The notes beneath the pieces were generated by a model. That model was given only the letters and a program-made list of their open reading frames with translations, made no database searches and was not told where the DNA came from. The position numbers were made by a program, and so were the translations under genes. From UBA2965 sp036526135 (GTDB taxonomy: Bacteria; Pseudomonadota; Gammaproteobacteria; Pseudomonadales; Azotimanducaceae): a stretch of DNA of 32,586 nt. Shown here in pieces: positions 1 to 7,102 of this stretch. The DNA lies in NCBI GenBank assembly GCA_036526135.1, contig DATCZA010000069.1:1-32586 (forward strand), given 5' to 3'. Every line of letters begins with the position of its first letter. Position 1 is the stretch's first letter.

Positions 1-1
1 A

Positions 2-29
2 TTGTAAACTGACCAGTTTAGTTTAGAAT
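2..29 (+). promoter_or_regulatory. Putative sigma-70 promoter of the P450-TetR operon
   Basis: A TTGTAA box at 2-7 and a TAGAAT box at 24-29 are separated by 16 nt. They match the -35 and -10 consensus at four and five positions of six (seen in sequence). The predicted start of transcription is near 36, about 60 nt before the preferred P450 start codon. The inverted repeat at 5-20 lies between and over these boxes, as expected for repression by steric block (inference). Confidence 0.55.
5..20. promoter_or_regulatory. Inverted-repeat operator, probable TetR-family binding site
   Basis: TAAACTG-AC-CAGTTTA is a perfect inverted repeat with 7-bp arms and a 2-nt centre. It overlaps the -35 box and spacer of the promoter in front of the P450 gene. 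TetR-family dimers typically bind palindromes of this size near their own operon, and a TetR gene is the second gene of this operon. Autoregulation by that protein is an inference from position and symmetry. Confidence 0.6.
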
Positions 30-98
30 TCACGTTTTCGGCCGCGGGCCAACCGTGCATTGCCCGCGTCAGTCAGACAAACGCTTTCAGGAGTCCTC

Positions 99-1397
99 AT
101 GAGCGAAGCCCACGACGTCGAACCGACCTCCGAGTCCACCATGCTGAACAAGATCAACCCGGCGGAGCTGCCTTATCAGGATCCGTGGACCACGCCGCTC
201 GAAGAGCTGGACGTGGCCCGTCCCCAGCTGTTTCACGCAGATGCCCAATGGCCCTACTTCGAGCGTCTGCGCAAGGAAGCGCCCGTCAACTACTGCAATT
301 TCAGCGCCTTCGGGCCGTACTGGTCGGTGACGAGCTACGACATGATCAAGGCGGTGGATCAGAACCACGAGGTGTTCAGCTCGGAGCCTGGGATCACCAT
401 CGAGGATCAGGACGAGGACTTCCAGCTGCCCATGTTCATCGCCATGGACCCGCCCAAGCACGACGTGCAGCGCAAGGCCGTCCAGACCGCCGTGGCGCCG
501 CGCAACCTGCTGGAATTCGAGTCCATCATCCGTGAGCGCACGGCCAGCGTGCTGGACGGGCTGCCAGAGAACGAGGACTTCGACTGGGTCGAGCACGTCT
601 CCATCAACCTCACCACCATGATGCTGGCGACGCTGTTCGACTTTCCTTTCGAGGATCGTCAGAAGCTGACCTACTGGTCTGACGTGGTGACGGGCGGCGT
701 GTATACCGAGTTCACCCAGGAATCCCAGGATGCGGCCCGGGCCGACCTGCTGCAGTGCCTGGCCTACTTCACCGAGCTGTGGCAGGAGCGGGCCAAGCGG
801 CCTGGTGGTTTCGACCTCATCTCGATGCTGGCCCACCACCCGGCCACCAAGGATCTGCTCACCCGTCCCATGGAGTATCTGGGCAATCTGGTGCTGCTGA
901 TCGTCGGCGGCAACGACACCACGCGAAACTCCATGAGCGGCGGCGTTTACGCCCTGAACAGGTTCGGTGACGAGTACGACAAGCTGCGGGCCAACGAGAA
1001 CCTCATCCCGAACATGGTCTCGGAGATCATCCGCTGGCAGACGCCGCTGGCCCACATGCGTCGGCGGGCCAAGCAGGACGTGGAGCTAGGTGGGGAGACC
1101 ATCTCCGCCGGGGACAAGGTGGTCATGTGGTACGTGTCCGGCAATCGGGACGAGAGCGTATTCGAGGAGGCCGACCGCCTCATCATCGATCGCGCGAATG
1201 CCCGTCAGCATCTCTCCTTCGGCTATGGCATTCATCGCTGCATGGGCAATCGTCTGGGCGAGATGCAGCTGCGCATCCTCTGGGAAGAGATCCAGAAGCG
1301 GTTCTCCTTCGTGGAGGTCACCGGCGACCCGGAACGCTCCTTCTCCGCGTTCGTCAAGGGATACACGAAGCTGCCGGTGCGCGTGCATCGGCGCTGA
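99..1397 (+). CDS. Cytochrome P450, CYP153-type
   Basis: Soluble bacterial P450 of 432 residues. The I-helix oxygen-activation motif GGNDTT is at 270-275, the K-helix ExxR at E309-R312, and the heme loop FGYGIHRCMG at 374-383 with thiolate ligand C381. The heme loop runs on into GNRLGEMQLRILWEE, and the N-terminus has FGPYWSVTSY. Both resemble the CYP153 family, known for terminal hydroxylation of medium-chain alkanes and related terpenes with a separate ferredoxin and reductase. The ATG at 99 is preferred because CAGGAG lies 5 nt upstream; an in-frame ATG at 60 lacks such a site and would add 13 residues. A TetR gene follows after 9 nt. No ferredoxin or ferredoxin reductase gene is nearby. 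The P450 call is secure; CYP153 membership rests on recognised motifs, and the substrate is unknown. Confidence 0.93.
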   Translation: MSEAHDVEPTSESTMLNKINPAELPYQDPWTTPLEELDVARPQLFHADAQWPYFERLRKEAPVNYCNFSAFGPYWSVTSYDMIKAVDQNHEVFSSEPGITIEDQDEDFQLPMFIAMDPPKHDVQRKAVQTAVAPRNLLEFESIIRERTASVLDGLPENEDFDWVEHVSINLTTMMLATLFDFPFEDRQKLTYWSDVVTGGVYTEFTQESQDAARADLLQCLAYFTELWQERAKRPGGFDLISMLAHHPATKDLLTRPMEYLGNLVLLIVGGNDTTRNSMSGGVYALNRFGDEYDKLRANENLIPNMVSEIIRWQTPLAHMRRRAKQDVELGGETISAGDKVVMWYVSGNRDESVFEEADRLIIDRANARQHLSFGYGIHRCMGNRLGEMQLRILWEEIQKRFSFVEVTGDPERSFSAFVKGYTKLPVRVHRR

Positions 1398-1406
1398 TCA
1401 CTCGCC

Positions 1407-2036
1407 ATGTCTCTGCAAGCCTATCGTGACGCGCGGGCCCGCGAGAAGCGGGCCGACATCCTGAGCGCCGCGTCGCGCCTGTTTGCTGAGCGCGGCTTCG
1501 CACAGGTGTCCACGGCAGCGCTGGCCGAGGAAGCGGGCGTGTCGACGGCGACGCTATATCGTTACTTCGCAGACAAAGAGTCTCTGTTCGTTGCCGTCAT
1601 CGACTCCCTGGTGGCCGACGTGATCCAGCAGATGGCCGACCTGCCGCGCGCGTCCGATGACCGGCTTCGTGAGCTCGCGTTCCGCTACGCGAATCTGCTG
1701 TGCGACCCCATCGTCGTCGGCATCATACGGTCCGTTGTGGCGGATCGGCAGAGCACCAGCGCGTTCCGTGACAGTCTGGAGAGCCATGGCAACGAGATAT
1801 TCGCCAACGAGTTCGACCTTGAGATCAGAGCGCTGCTGAGCGCCCATGACAGCGACGAGCTGGATCTGGCGCATCAGGCGAGCATCGAGCTGCGGGGCGC
1901 GCTCGAGCACGTGACACTCCTGCCTGAGCTGCTGTTCCACGAGCACCTGGCCGAAGAAGAGCTCAAAGGAGTGGTCGAGCAGACGCTGATTTCCTGGCGC
2001 AGGCGCTGGCTCGGAGAGCAGGGCTCTTCAACCTGA
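1407..2036 (+). CDS. TetR-family transcriptional regulator
   Basis: A 209-residue protein with the N-terminal TetR DNA-binding domain: helix 1 at about 15-30 (ILSAASRLFAERGF), and the helix-turn-helix at about 34-53 ending in VSTATLYRYFADKESLF. The C-terminal ligand-binding half is divergent, as usual in this family. It starts 9 nt after the P450 stop and has no clear ribosome binding site, so it is probably translated by coupling to the P450. It most likely represses the shared promoter through the palindrome at 5-20 and is released by a substrate or product of the P450; the inducer cannot be read from sequence. Confidence 0.92.
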   Translation: MSLQAYRDARAREKRADILSAASRLFAERGFAQVSTAALAEEAGVSTATLYRYFADKESLFVAVIDSLVADVIQQMADLPRASDDRLRELAFRYANLLCDPIVVGIIRSVVADRQSTSAFRDSLESHGNEIFANEFDLEIRALLSAHDSDELDLAHQASIELRGALEHVTLLPELLFHEHLAEEELKGVVEQTLISWRRRWLGEQGSST

Positions 2037-2053
2037 CTGAAGAAGCGGGTGGT

Positions 2054-2494
2054 CTAGAGCTCGTCCGCCGGCTTGAAGAAGTAAGCCATGATGTCCTTGC
2101 CGTCGCGCTCGACGTATTTCTCGACCACGAGCTCCATCTCCATGCCGATCTTCAGCTTGGAGAGATCGTCCGTTTTGATGCGTGCCTCCACCCGCACCTG
2201 GCCGGGCAGCTCGACGTAGCCCACTCCGAACGGCTCGAAGGTTTCCGGCGTCTCGGGGCCGTCGTAGGGTGGGCGGTTGGGAAGAAAGCCCTGAATGGTC
2301 CAGGTCCACAGGGTGCCCCGGCGCTCGAGCTCAATCGTCGTCGTGTCCTCACCGCAGCAGGCGGGGCAGGCATTCTGCGCGGGGAAGGTCACCACGCCGC
2401 AATCGTCGCAGCGGCTCCCGAGCAGGCGCGGATCGTTCGATGGCCAGGTGAACAGCCCCTCGGCGATGGGTTCCTGGTTGGCAACACTGGTCAC
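2054..2494 (-). CDS. DUF35 OB-fold/zinc-ribbon acyl-CoA-associated protein
   Basis: A 146-residue protein beginning with GTG. An N-terminal rubredoxin-like zinc ribbon carries C29-x2-C32 and C43-x2-C46, and the rest has the OB-fold pattern of DUF35, including the typical TWTIQGFLPNRPPY and FGVGYVELPGQVRVEARI stretches. DUF35 proteins usually bind acyl-CoA and work with thiolases or sterol-side-chain aldolases. Here the direct neighbour is instead a di-heme peroxidase 79 nt upstream, and the only thiolase in the window is at 19627-20790. It converges with the TetR gene, leaving 17 nt between stops. The family is clear; the partner enzyme is unknown. Confidence 0.88.
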   Translation of the reverse strand: MTSVANQEPIAEGLFTWPSNDPRLLGSRCDDCGVVTFPAQNACPACCGEDTTTIELERRGTLWTWTIQGFLPNRPPYDGPETPETFEPFGVGYVELPGQVRVEARIKTDDLSKLKIGMEMELVVEKYVERDGKDIMAYFFKPADEL

Positions 2495-2573
2495 TTAAGC
2501 TTTCCCGAAAGATGTGAACATGGTTTGTAGCAGAGCCGGAGGGCGTTTGTCACCGGGTGGCCGGGAAGCGGGC

Positions 2574-3707
2574 TCATTTCTCGAGCAGGTGCTCGTATCG
2601 CTCGTCGGTCAGCGTGCGCAGAAACGCTTCGAGCAGCGCGATGCGCTCGTCGGATAGGGGTTGCCCCTCGCTGAGCAGGTCGAGGTCGACGGTTTCCTCC
2701 ACCTCGGCGGGCGCCCACGGTTCGCCGGTCTCCGGATTGGTCATGCTCGCGGGGTTGCGCACCAGATAGCGGTTGTAGAAATGAATGGCCGTGCGGAGCT
2801 CGCGAAACACCCCGTTGTGCATGTACGGGGCCGTCACCGCCACATTGCGTAGAGTGGGCACCTTGAACTTGCCGGCGTGCTCCGCGCGTTCGACGGCCGG
2901 GTTTTCGAGCAGGCCGCGGTCCGTGTGTCCGGGTTTCGTGCCGTTCGCGCTGCGCAGGTGGGCGTTGGCCGGCACGCCGATGTTGCGGAACCCGTAGTCC
3001 GTGAACGTCTCCCGCGCGTCGTTGGTGGCGTGGGGGCTGAGCGCGTGGCAGAGGCTGCAGTTGGTTAGCTGAGAGAAGAACAGATCCCGGCCGAGGGCCT
3101 CCTGCTCGCTCATCTGATACTCGCCCCGCAGATGCCGGTCGTAGCGGGAATCGAAGCTGGCGAGCTCGTCCGCCTGCTCGAAGGCGGCGAGGCTTTCGCC
3201 AACGGCGCGGTAGGCCGTGTCGGTGTCCTCGAATACCGCCTCTCCGAACAGCCGCCGCAAGGAACGCTCGTAGGTCGGGTTTTCCCGCACCCGGGCCACC
3301 ACGGCGGTGGGATCGGGCATCTGCATCTCCAGCGGGTTCACGAACGGCTCCGCGGCCTGTTCCTGCAGGGTGGCGACGCGCCCGTCGAGGAAGAAGCCGC
3401 CCGCTGGTTGGCCCTCGCCGCGGATCCGGAACGGCGGCGTCAAGGCGACGTAGGTCAGTGCTGGGGCGTTCCGGTCGCCCAAAGACCGCCCGTCGTCTCC
3501 CAGGGAGGCCGCGCCTCTCACGCCGTTGTCGCGACCGTCGGAAAACGCCCGGGACTCGTCATGGCAGCTGGCGCAGGACTGGGTCCGCTGCAGTGAGAGG
3601 TTGGCGTCGAAGAACAGCAGTCGGCCGAGATCGGCGGCCGTCATCGCCGCGTGGCAGAGCGGCAACGCTGTGCACAGGAAAACCGTCGCCAGCACGCGCC
3701 TGAGCAT
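2574..3707 (-). CDS. Secreted di-heme cytochrome c peroxidase / MauG-family protein
   Basis: A 377-residue protein with a signal peptide (MLRRVLATVFLCTALPLCHA, about 1-20) and two c-type heme sites, CASCH at 45-49 and CSLCH at 217-221. This is the layout of the bacterial di-heme peroxidase/MauG family. The family block GKFKVPTLRNVAVTAPYMHNG is present near the C-terminus. It should act in the periplasm, reducing peroxide or oxidising another substrate with electrons from a small cytochrome. GGAAGG lies about 5 nt before the ATG. It is 29 nt downstream of the carotenoid-oxygenase-like gene, so the two are probably co-transcribed. Whether it is a peroxidase or a MauG-type oxidase cannot be decided here. 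Confidence 0.92.
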   Translation of the reverse strand: MLRRVLATVFLCTALPLCHAAMTAADLGRLLFFDANLSLQRTQSCASCHDESRAFSDGRDNGVRGAASLGDDGRSLGDRNAPALTYVALTPPFRIRGEGQPAGGFFLDGRVATLQEQAAEPFVNPLEMQMPDPTAVVARVRENPTYERSLRRLFGEAVFEDTDTAYRAVGESLAAFEQADELASFDSRYDRHLRGEYQMSEQEALGRDLFFSQLTNCSLCHALSPHATNDARETFTDYGFRNIGVPANAHLRSANGTKPGHTDRGLLENPAVERAEHAGKFKVPTLRNVAVTAPYMHNGVFRELRTAIHFYNRYLVRNPASMTNPETGEPWAPAEVEETVDLDLLSEGQPLSDERIALLEAFLRTLTDERYEHLLEK

Positions 3708-3736
3708 CGAGCCTTCCGGGTCGGGCCGAGCCGTGC

Positions 3737-5149
3737 TCAGGCCTGGCCCGGCATCCAGTTGCCGTGGAAGCCGAAGGGTACCCGGTGATCCAGGTAGGCC
3801 TTGGCCAGCGGCCCGGCGCTCACGTTCTGGGCATCGAGAATCACGAGGTGGCTGGCTTTGCGCTCAGCGTCGTAGACGTTGGCGAGCAGAAAGCCGTCAC
3901 CCTCCGCCGAGTCCTCGGTGCGGGGCACGAAGATCGGCTCGTTGGTCGCGCAGGCCTGCCCCACGGCGTAGACGTCGATCTTGCCCGTGGCGTGGTCCAC
4001 ATGGCCGATACCGTTGAACGCGCCAACCTGGAACTCGGGCTTCAGGTCGCAGGCGAAGTAGCCGTGCCGGTAGCCGAGCCCGGTGAAGCGCTCATCCAGT
4101 CGCGGGAACTCGCAGGCGAGATCGTCGAGCCGCTCGCTTGAGTAGTCGTCGGTGTTGCTGCCCAGGTCGAACGTCCATCGGGTGAGCCGGGGGACTGCCT
4201 TGTCGGGGTCGCCCGGGGTGCCGTCGGGTGCCGGGAAGAGAGGGGCCTCCTCGAACTCGCAGACGTCGCAGGTCACCATGTTGCCGTCGCTGTGCGCGTT
4301 CATGGGGTGAAAGACGAACGAGGGATCCCCCTTGAACCAGCGCAGCTCATCCACGCTGCCGTTGCGCGGCATGATGCCGATGTGGACGCCCTTGTCTGGC
4401 TCCCAGGCGTAGACGGGTCCCCCCTGCATGGCCCGCTCCATGGATCCGGTCAGGGGCATGATGGGGAAGATCACGTGATCCCGGGTGATCATGAAGTCGT
4501 GAACCATGGACGCGTAGGGCGCTTTGAACCACTCGGAGCGGGTGAGGTTTCCGTCGCCGTCCACCACGTGGAAGGCCATGTCCTCGGAGATGAGGCCCTT
4601 GGCGTTGTAGCCGAACATGAGCATCTCACCGGTCTCGCAGTCGATCTTGGGGTGCGCCGTCATCGGGCCTTCCAGCTTGCCGTCGTAGCGCCAGGATCCC
4701 TTGGATTCCAGGGTGTAAGGATCCAGCTCGAACGGAGCGTGTGCCTCCTCGAGGGCCAGCAGCTTGCCGCCATGCCACACCACGTTGGTGTTTGCCAGGC
4801 CGTCGGTCTCCATGCCGCGTACGCTCTCGTCGGAGTCCATGGGGTTGAACGCGCTGAAGAGCGCCCCGCCGGCTTCGTGTTCCCTGGTCCACTTGACGGT
4901 ACGCACCCAGCGGTTCTTGTACGCCACCTGGCCATTGCGAATGTAGAAGCCGTGGATCATGCCGTCCCCGGCAAAGAGGTGGTAATCGCCGCGCGGCGCG
5001 AATTGAGCGTTTGGCCCGTTGCGATAGAAGACGCCGTTCAGCTCGCGTGGCACCTCGCCCTCGACGACCAGATCGGGGGCATCACACTCCATGTGAATGG
5101 GGGCAAAGCCGCCTTCCAGGTGAGGATGCTTCGGGAATGGTTTAGCCAT
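3737..5149 (-). CDS. Carotenoid cleavage oxygenase (RPE65/lignostilbene dioxygenase family)
   Basis: A 470-residue seven-bladed-propeller oxygenase. The four iron-binding histidines are visible at H166 (AHPKID), H217 (MVHDFMIT), H281 (FHPMNAHSD) and H462 (FGFHGNWMPG), with spacing as in characterised family members. Such enzymes split a C=C bond in carotenoids, apocarotenoids or lignin stilbenes using non-heme Fe(II) and O2. There is no signal peptide, so it should be cytoplasmic. The ATG at 5149 is chosen because AGGAGGT at 5155-5161 lies 5 nt upstream; an ATG at 5173 would put this site inside the gene. It heads a likely operon with the di-heme peroxidase and DUF35 genes. No carotenoid biosynthesis genes are nearby, so a catabolic substrate is plausible. 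Confidence 0.93.
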   Translation of the reverse strand: MAKPFPKHPHLEGGFAPIHMECDAPDLVVEGEVPRELNGVFYRNGPNAQFAPRGDYHLFAGDGMIHGFYIRNGQVAYKNRWVRTVKWTREHEAGGALFSAFNPMDSDESVRGMETDGLANTNVVWHGGKLLALEEAHAPFELDPYTLESKGSWRYDGKLEGPMTAHPKIDCETGEMLMFGYNAKGLISEDMAFHVVDGDGNLTRSEWFKAPYASMVHDFMITRDHVIFPIMPLTGSMERAMQGGPVYAWEPDKGVHIGIMPRNGSVDELRWFKGDPSFVFHPMNAHSDGNMVTCDVCEFEEAPLFPAPDGTPGDPDKAVPRLTRWTFDLGSNTDDYSSERLDDLACEFPRLDERFTGLGYRHGYFACDLKPEFQVGAFNGIGHVDHATGKIDVYAVGQACATNEPIFVPRTEDSAEGDGFLLANVYDAERKASHLVILDAQNVSAGPLAKAYLDHRVPFGFHGNWMPGQA

Positions 5150-5230
5150 GGGCCACCTCCTGTGTTTGCTCAACTATAGAGGGTTTGACGCCCTTTGCGC
5201 GAGTGATGTCCGGGCTCTGCTCGGGCGCGC

Positions 5231-5259
5231 ATGACATGATTCGGCGCGGCGTAGATAAT
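5231..5259 (+). promoter_or_regulatory. Putative sigma-70 promoter of the MaoC gene
   Basis: ATGACA at 5231-5236 and GATAAT at 5254-5259 are 17 nt apart, each one base from consensus. Transcription would start near 5266, about 23 nt before the MaoC start codon at 5289. It lies in the divergent gap between the carotenoid-oxygenase-like and MaoC genes. Confidence 0.6.
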
Positions 5260-5288
5260 CGGCGCTCTTTCAACCTGGGGGAAATCAC

Positions 5289-5762
5289 ATGTCGAACGAA
5301 GCTCTGCAGAATGCTTACGAGACGCTAAGTGCCCGAATCGGCAAGTCTTCAGAACCTACCGACTGGTTCGAGATCACGCAGGAACGCATCAACTCGTTCG
5401 CCGACGCCACCATGGATCACCAGTGGATCCACATCGACCCCGAACGTGCGGCGGCGGGCCCGTTTGGCACCACGATCGCTCACGGCCAGCTGACGCAGTC
5501 GATCATGAGCTTCCTTCCGGGCGGTGAAGGTGTGGGGCTGCCGGCGCTTGACGGCATGCAGATGGGCATCAACTACGGCTGGAATCGGGTGCGCTTTCCG
5601 TCCCCGGTGCCGGTTGGGGCCAATATACGGACGAGCGCGGCGATCAAGGGCGTCGAGATCAAAGGCAACATGCTGGAAGTCGTCAACGAGCTCACCGTTG
5701 AGGTGAAGGGGCAGGACAAGCCGGCGTGTGTCGCGGAGAGCGTTCTGCGCCTGGTCTTCTGA
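5289..5762 (+). CDS. MaoC-like hot-dog enoyl-CoA hydratase
   Basis: A 157-residue single hot-dog protein of the MaoC/R-hydratase/NodN group. The hydratase signature is at residues 37-60: FADATMDHQWIHIDPERA, with catalytic-type D43 and H48, followed by GPFGTTIAHG. The expected activity is reversible hydration of a trans-2-enoyl-CoA to the (R)-3-hydroxyacyl-CoA in the cytoplasm. The length suits a homodimer. A GGGGGAAA purine run precedes the ATG. It has its own promoter and sits divergent from the carotenoid-oxygenase-like gene. It would fit CoA-based degradation with the ligase, isomerase and thiolase further right, but the substrate is not evident. Confidence 0.9.
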   Translation: MSNEALQNAYETLSARIGKSSEPTDWFEITQERINSFADATMDHQWIHIDPERAAAGPFGTTIAHGQLTQSIMSFLPGGEGVGLPALDGMQMGINYGWNRVRFPSPVPVGANIRTSAAIKGVEIKGNMLEVVNELTVEVKGQDKPACVAESVLRLVF

Positions 5763-5856
5763 GTACCCCGCGCCCCTGCACCCCTTGAGGTTTTGAGCTC
5801 GAACTCCGAGTAGAATGCGCCCATCGGTCTGGCGACGTAGTGCGAGGTAACGGTCG

Positions 5857-6336
5857 ATGTATTCCCTGGCTTGGCTCGTGGTGGTGGGCGTGACGGCGGC
5901 TGTAGCCGGCGTCGCTATGGGTTATCTCGTGGCGCAGGTGCGCAGTCGGTCTCGGGAAAGGATCCGGGATCTGGAAGCGGAGCTGAGCAAGGCTCAGGAC
6001 GAGCTTGCCGGCTACCGGCGGGAAGTTTTCGAGCAGTTCGCGGAGACTGCGCGCAAGTTCAAGACCCTGAACGAGTCCTACAGCGATCTGCACCGTCAGC
6101 TGGCCTCCAGCGCCAGCCTGCTCTGCGGGGAAGCGGCCGGGCCGTTGCTTGCCGCGCCGCCGCGGGGGGCGGAAATCACCGCCCAGGCCGAGCCGTCGCC
6201 CGAAGCGGAAGTCGAACCGCCCATCGTCGTTGCGGAAGTAGAAGACCCCGCGACGGGCGCTGACCCGCAGCCAGGCGACGAGGATTCACTCGCTGCGCAA
6301 GATGGGGCGGTCCCGCGCGCGCGCGAAGCCGGCTAG
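5857..6336 (+). CDS. zapG: YhcB/ZapG-like inner membrane protein (DUF1043)
   Basis: A 159-residue protein with one N-terminal membrane helix (about 4-27, LAWLVVVGVTAAVAGVAMGYLV), then a charged coiled coil (about 30-90: RERIRDLEAELSKAQDEL and FEQFAETARKFKTLNESYSDLHRQL) and a low-complexity Ala/Glu/Pro tail. This layout and the FAETA-x-KFKTLNESY block match YhcB, now called ZapG, an inner-membrane protein of Gammaproteobacteria linked to cell division and envelope growth. It is the best taxonomic marker in the window. A TAGAAT box lies at 5811-5816 but without a convincing -35 partner. Its stop is 13 nt from the convergent stop of the next gene. It appears unrelated to the surrounding catabolic genes. 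Confidence 0.85.
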   Translation: MYSLAWLVVVGVTAAVAGVAMGYLVAQVRSRSRERIRDLEAELSKAQDELAGYRREVFEQFAETARKFKTLNESYSDLHRQLASSASLLCGEAAGPLLAAPPRGAEITAQAEPSPEAEVEPPIVVAEVEDPATGADPQPGDEDSLAAQDGAVPRAREAG

Positions 6337-6349
6337 CCTCCTTTCAAGC

Positions 6350-7102
6350 TTACTTTCCTGACGGCTCGCCTACCGGCTCGGTGCCGGTGAACGCCGGTTC
6401 GTCCGGCTTGCACACGAACCGCACCGGCGGCAGCACGATGTCCTCCAACGCCACGGATGCGGCAATCACCCGGTACGGTGCCAGGCGTTCGTTGCCCCAG
6501 GAGGCGCCGTCAAAGTGGAGGATTCGCGCGCTCAGGCGCTCCACCCGTGTGGCCGAGTGCCCGGACTCCACCTGAACGAGCCGCAGGCCTTGGGGCGTGT
6601 GGGCCAGGTTCATGGTTCCCGTGTATTGAACGTCTTCCAGGCCCAGAGGATCGGGGTCCAGGGCGGCGACCTCGAGCGTCGTGCCGCTTTCGTCGCTGAC
6701 GGTGAGATCCACGCCGTCGTAGTGTCGACCCAGGTTCACCGCGCCGGGGCGGGCCGGAAACCCGAAGGCGTCCCGCAGCGCGCTCAGTGCGGCGTCTCCT
6801 TGAACCACCGCAGCGGTGGAAAAACCCCGGGCGCGCACGCCGCTGCGGCAGCTGACCCGGCAGAAGCAGACGGCGAACGCTCCCCACGGGCTTGCGCCCA
6901 CCTTCCATGCCTGCACGGAAAGCGCCGCCGGAATGGTGGGGTGCAGACCCGCGGGCAGCACGGACTCCCGGGCGGACGAGCGCATCTCGGCGGTGAGCTG
7001 GAAACACTCGACGTCCTCCAGCTGCACCGGCTCGGTGGGAAATGCGGCGATGGTCGGGGCTCCCGCCGCCAGCTCGGCCAGGTCGGCGTTGCCGGTCAGC
7101 AT
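6350..7102 (-). CDS. Acetoacetate decarboxylase-like protein, catalytic lysine apparently absent
   Basis: A 250-residue protein. Its start overlaps the stop of the luciferase-like gene as TGATG, so it is translationally coupled and last in a five-gene operon. The overall pattern (an early LPAGLHPTIPAALSVQAW stretch, a central GFP motif and a later YTGTMN...LVQV stretch) resembles the acetoacetate decarboxylase fold. In true decarboxylases the central motif reads GFPKK or GYPKK and supplies the Schiff-base lysine; here it reads GFPAR at residues 114-118, so that lysine seems to be lost. Non-decarboxylating ADC-like proteins exist that act as aldolases, dehydratases or hydrolases. The family call is from memory of motifs and is moderately secure. 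The open frame extends far upstream to 8191, but that part lies inside the luciferase-like gene. Confidence 0.62.
   Translation of the reverse strand: MLTGNADLAELAAGAPTIAAFPTEPVQLEDVECFQLTAEMRSSARESVLPAGLHPTIPAALSVQAWKVGASPWGAFAVCFCRVSCRSGVRARGFSTAAVVQGDAALSALRDAFGFPARPGAVNLGRHYDGVDLTVSDESGTTLEVAALDPDPLGLEDVQYTGTMNLAHTPQGLRLVQVESGHSATRVERLSARILHFDGASWGNERLAPYRVIAASVALEDIVLPPVRFVCKPDEPAFTGTEPVGEPSGK

Noticed and set aside
4292..5179. Long plus-strand open frame of 295 codons opposite the carotenoid-oxygenase-like gene
   Set aside because: It is antisense to a gene with a full set of iron-ligand histidines, shows no recognisable motif and has low-complexity composition from GC-rich codon positions.
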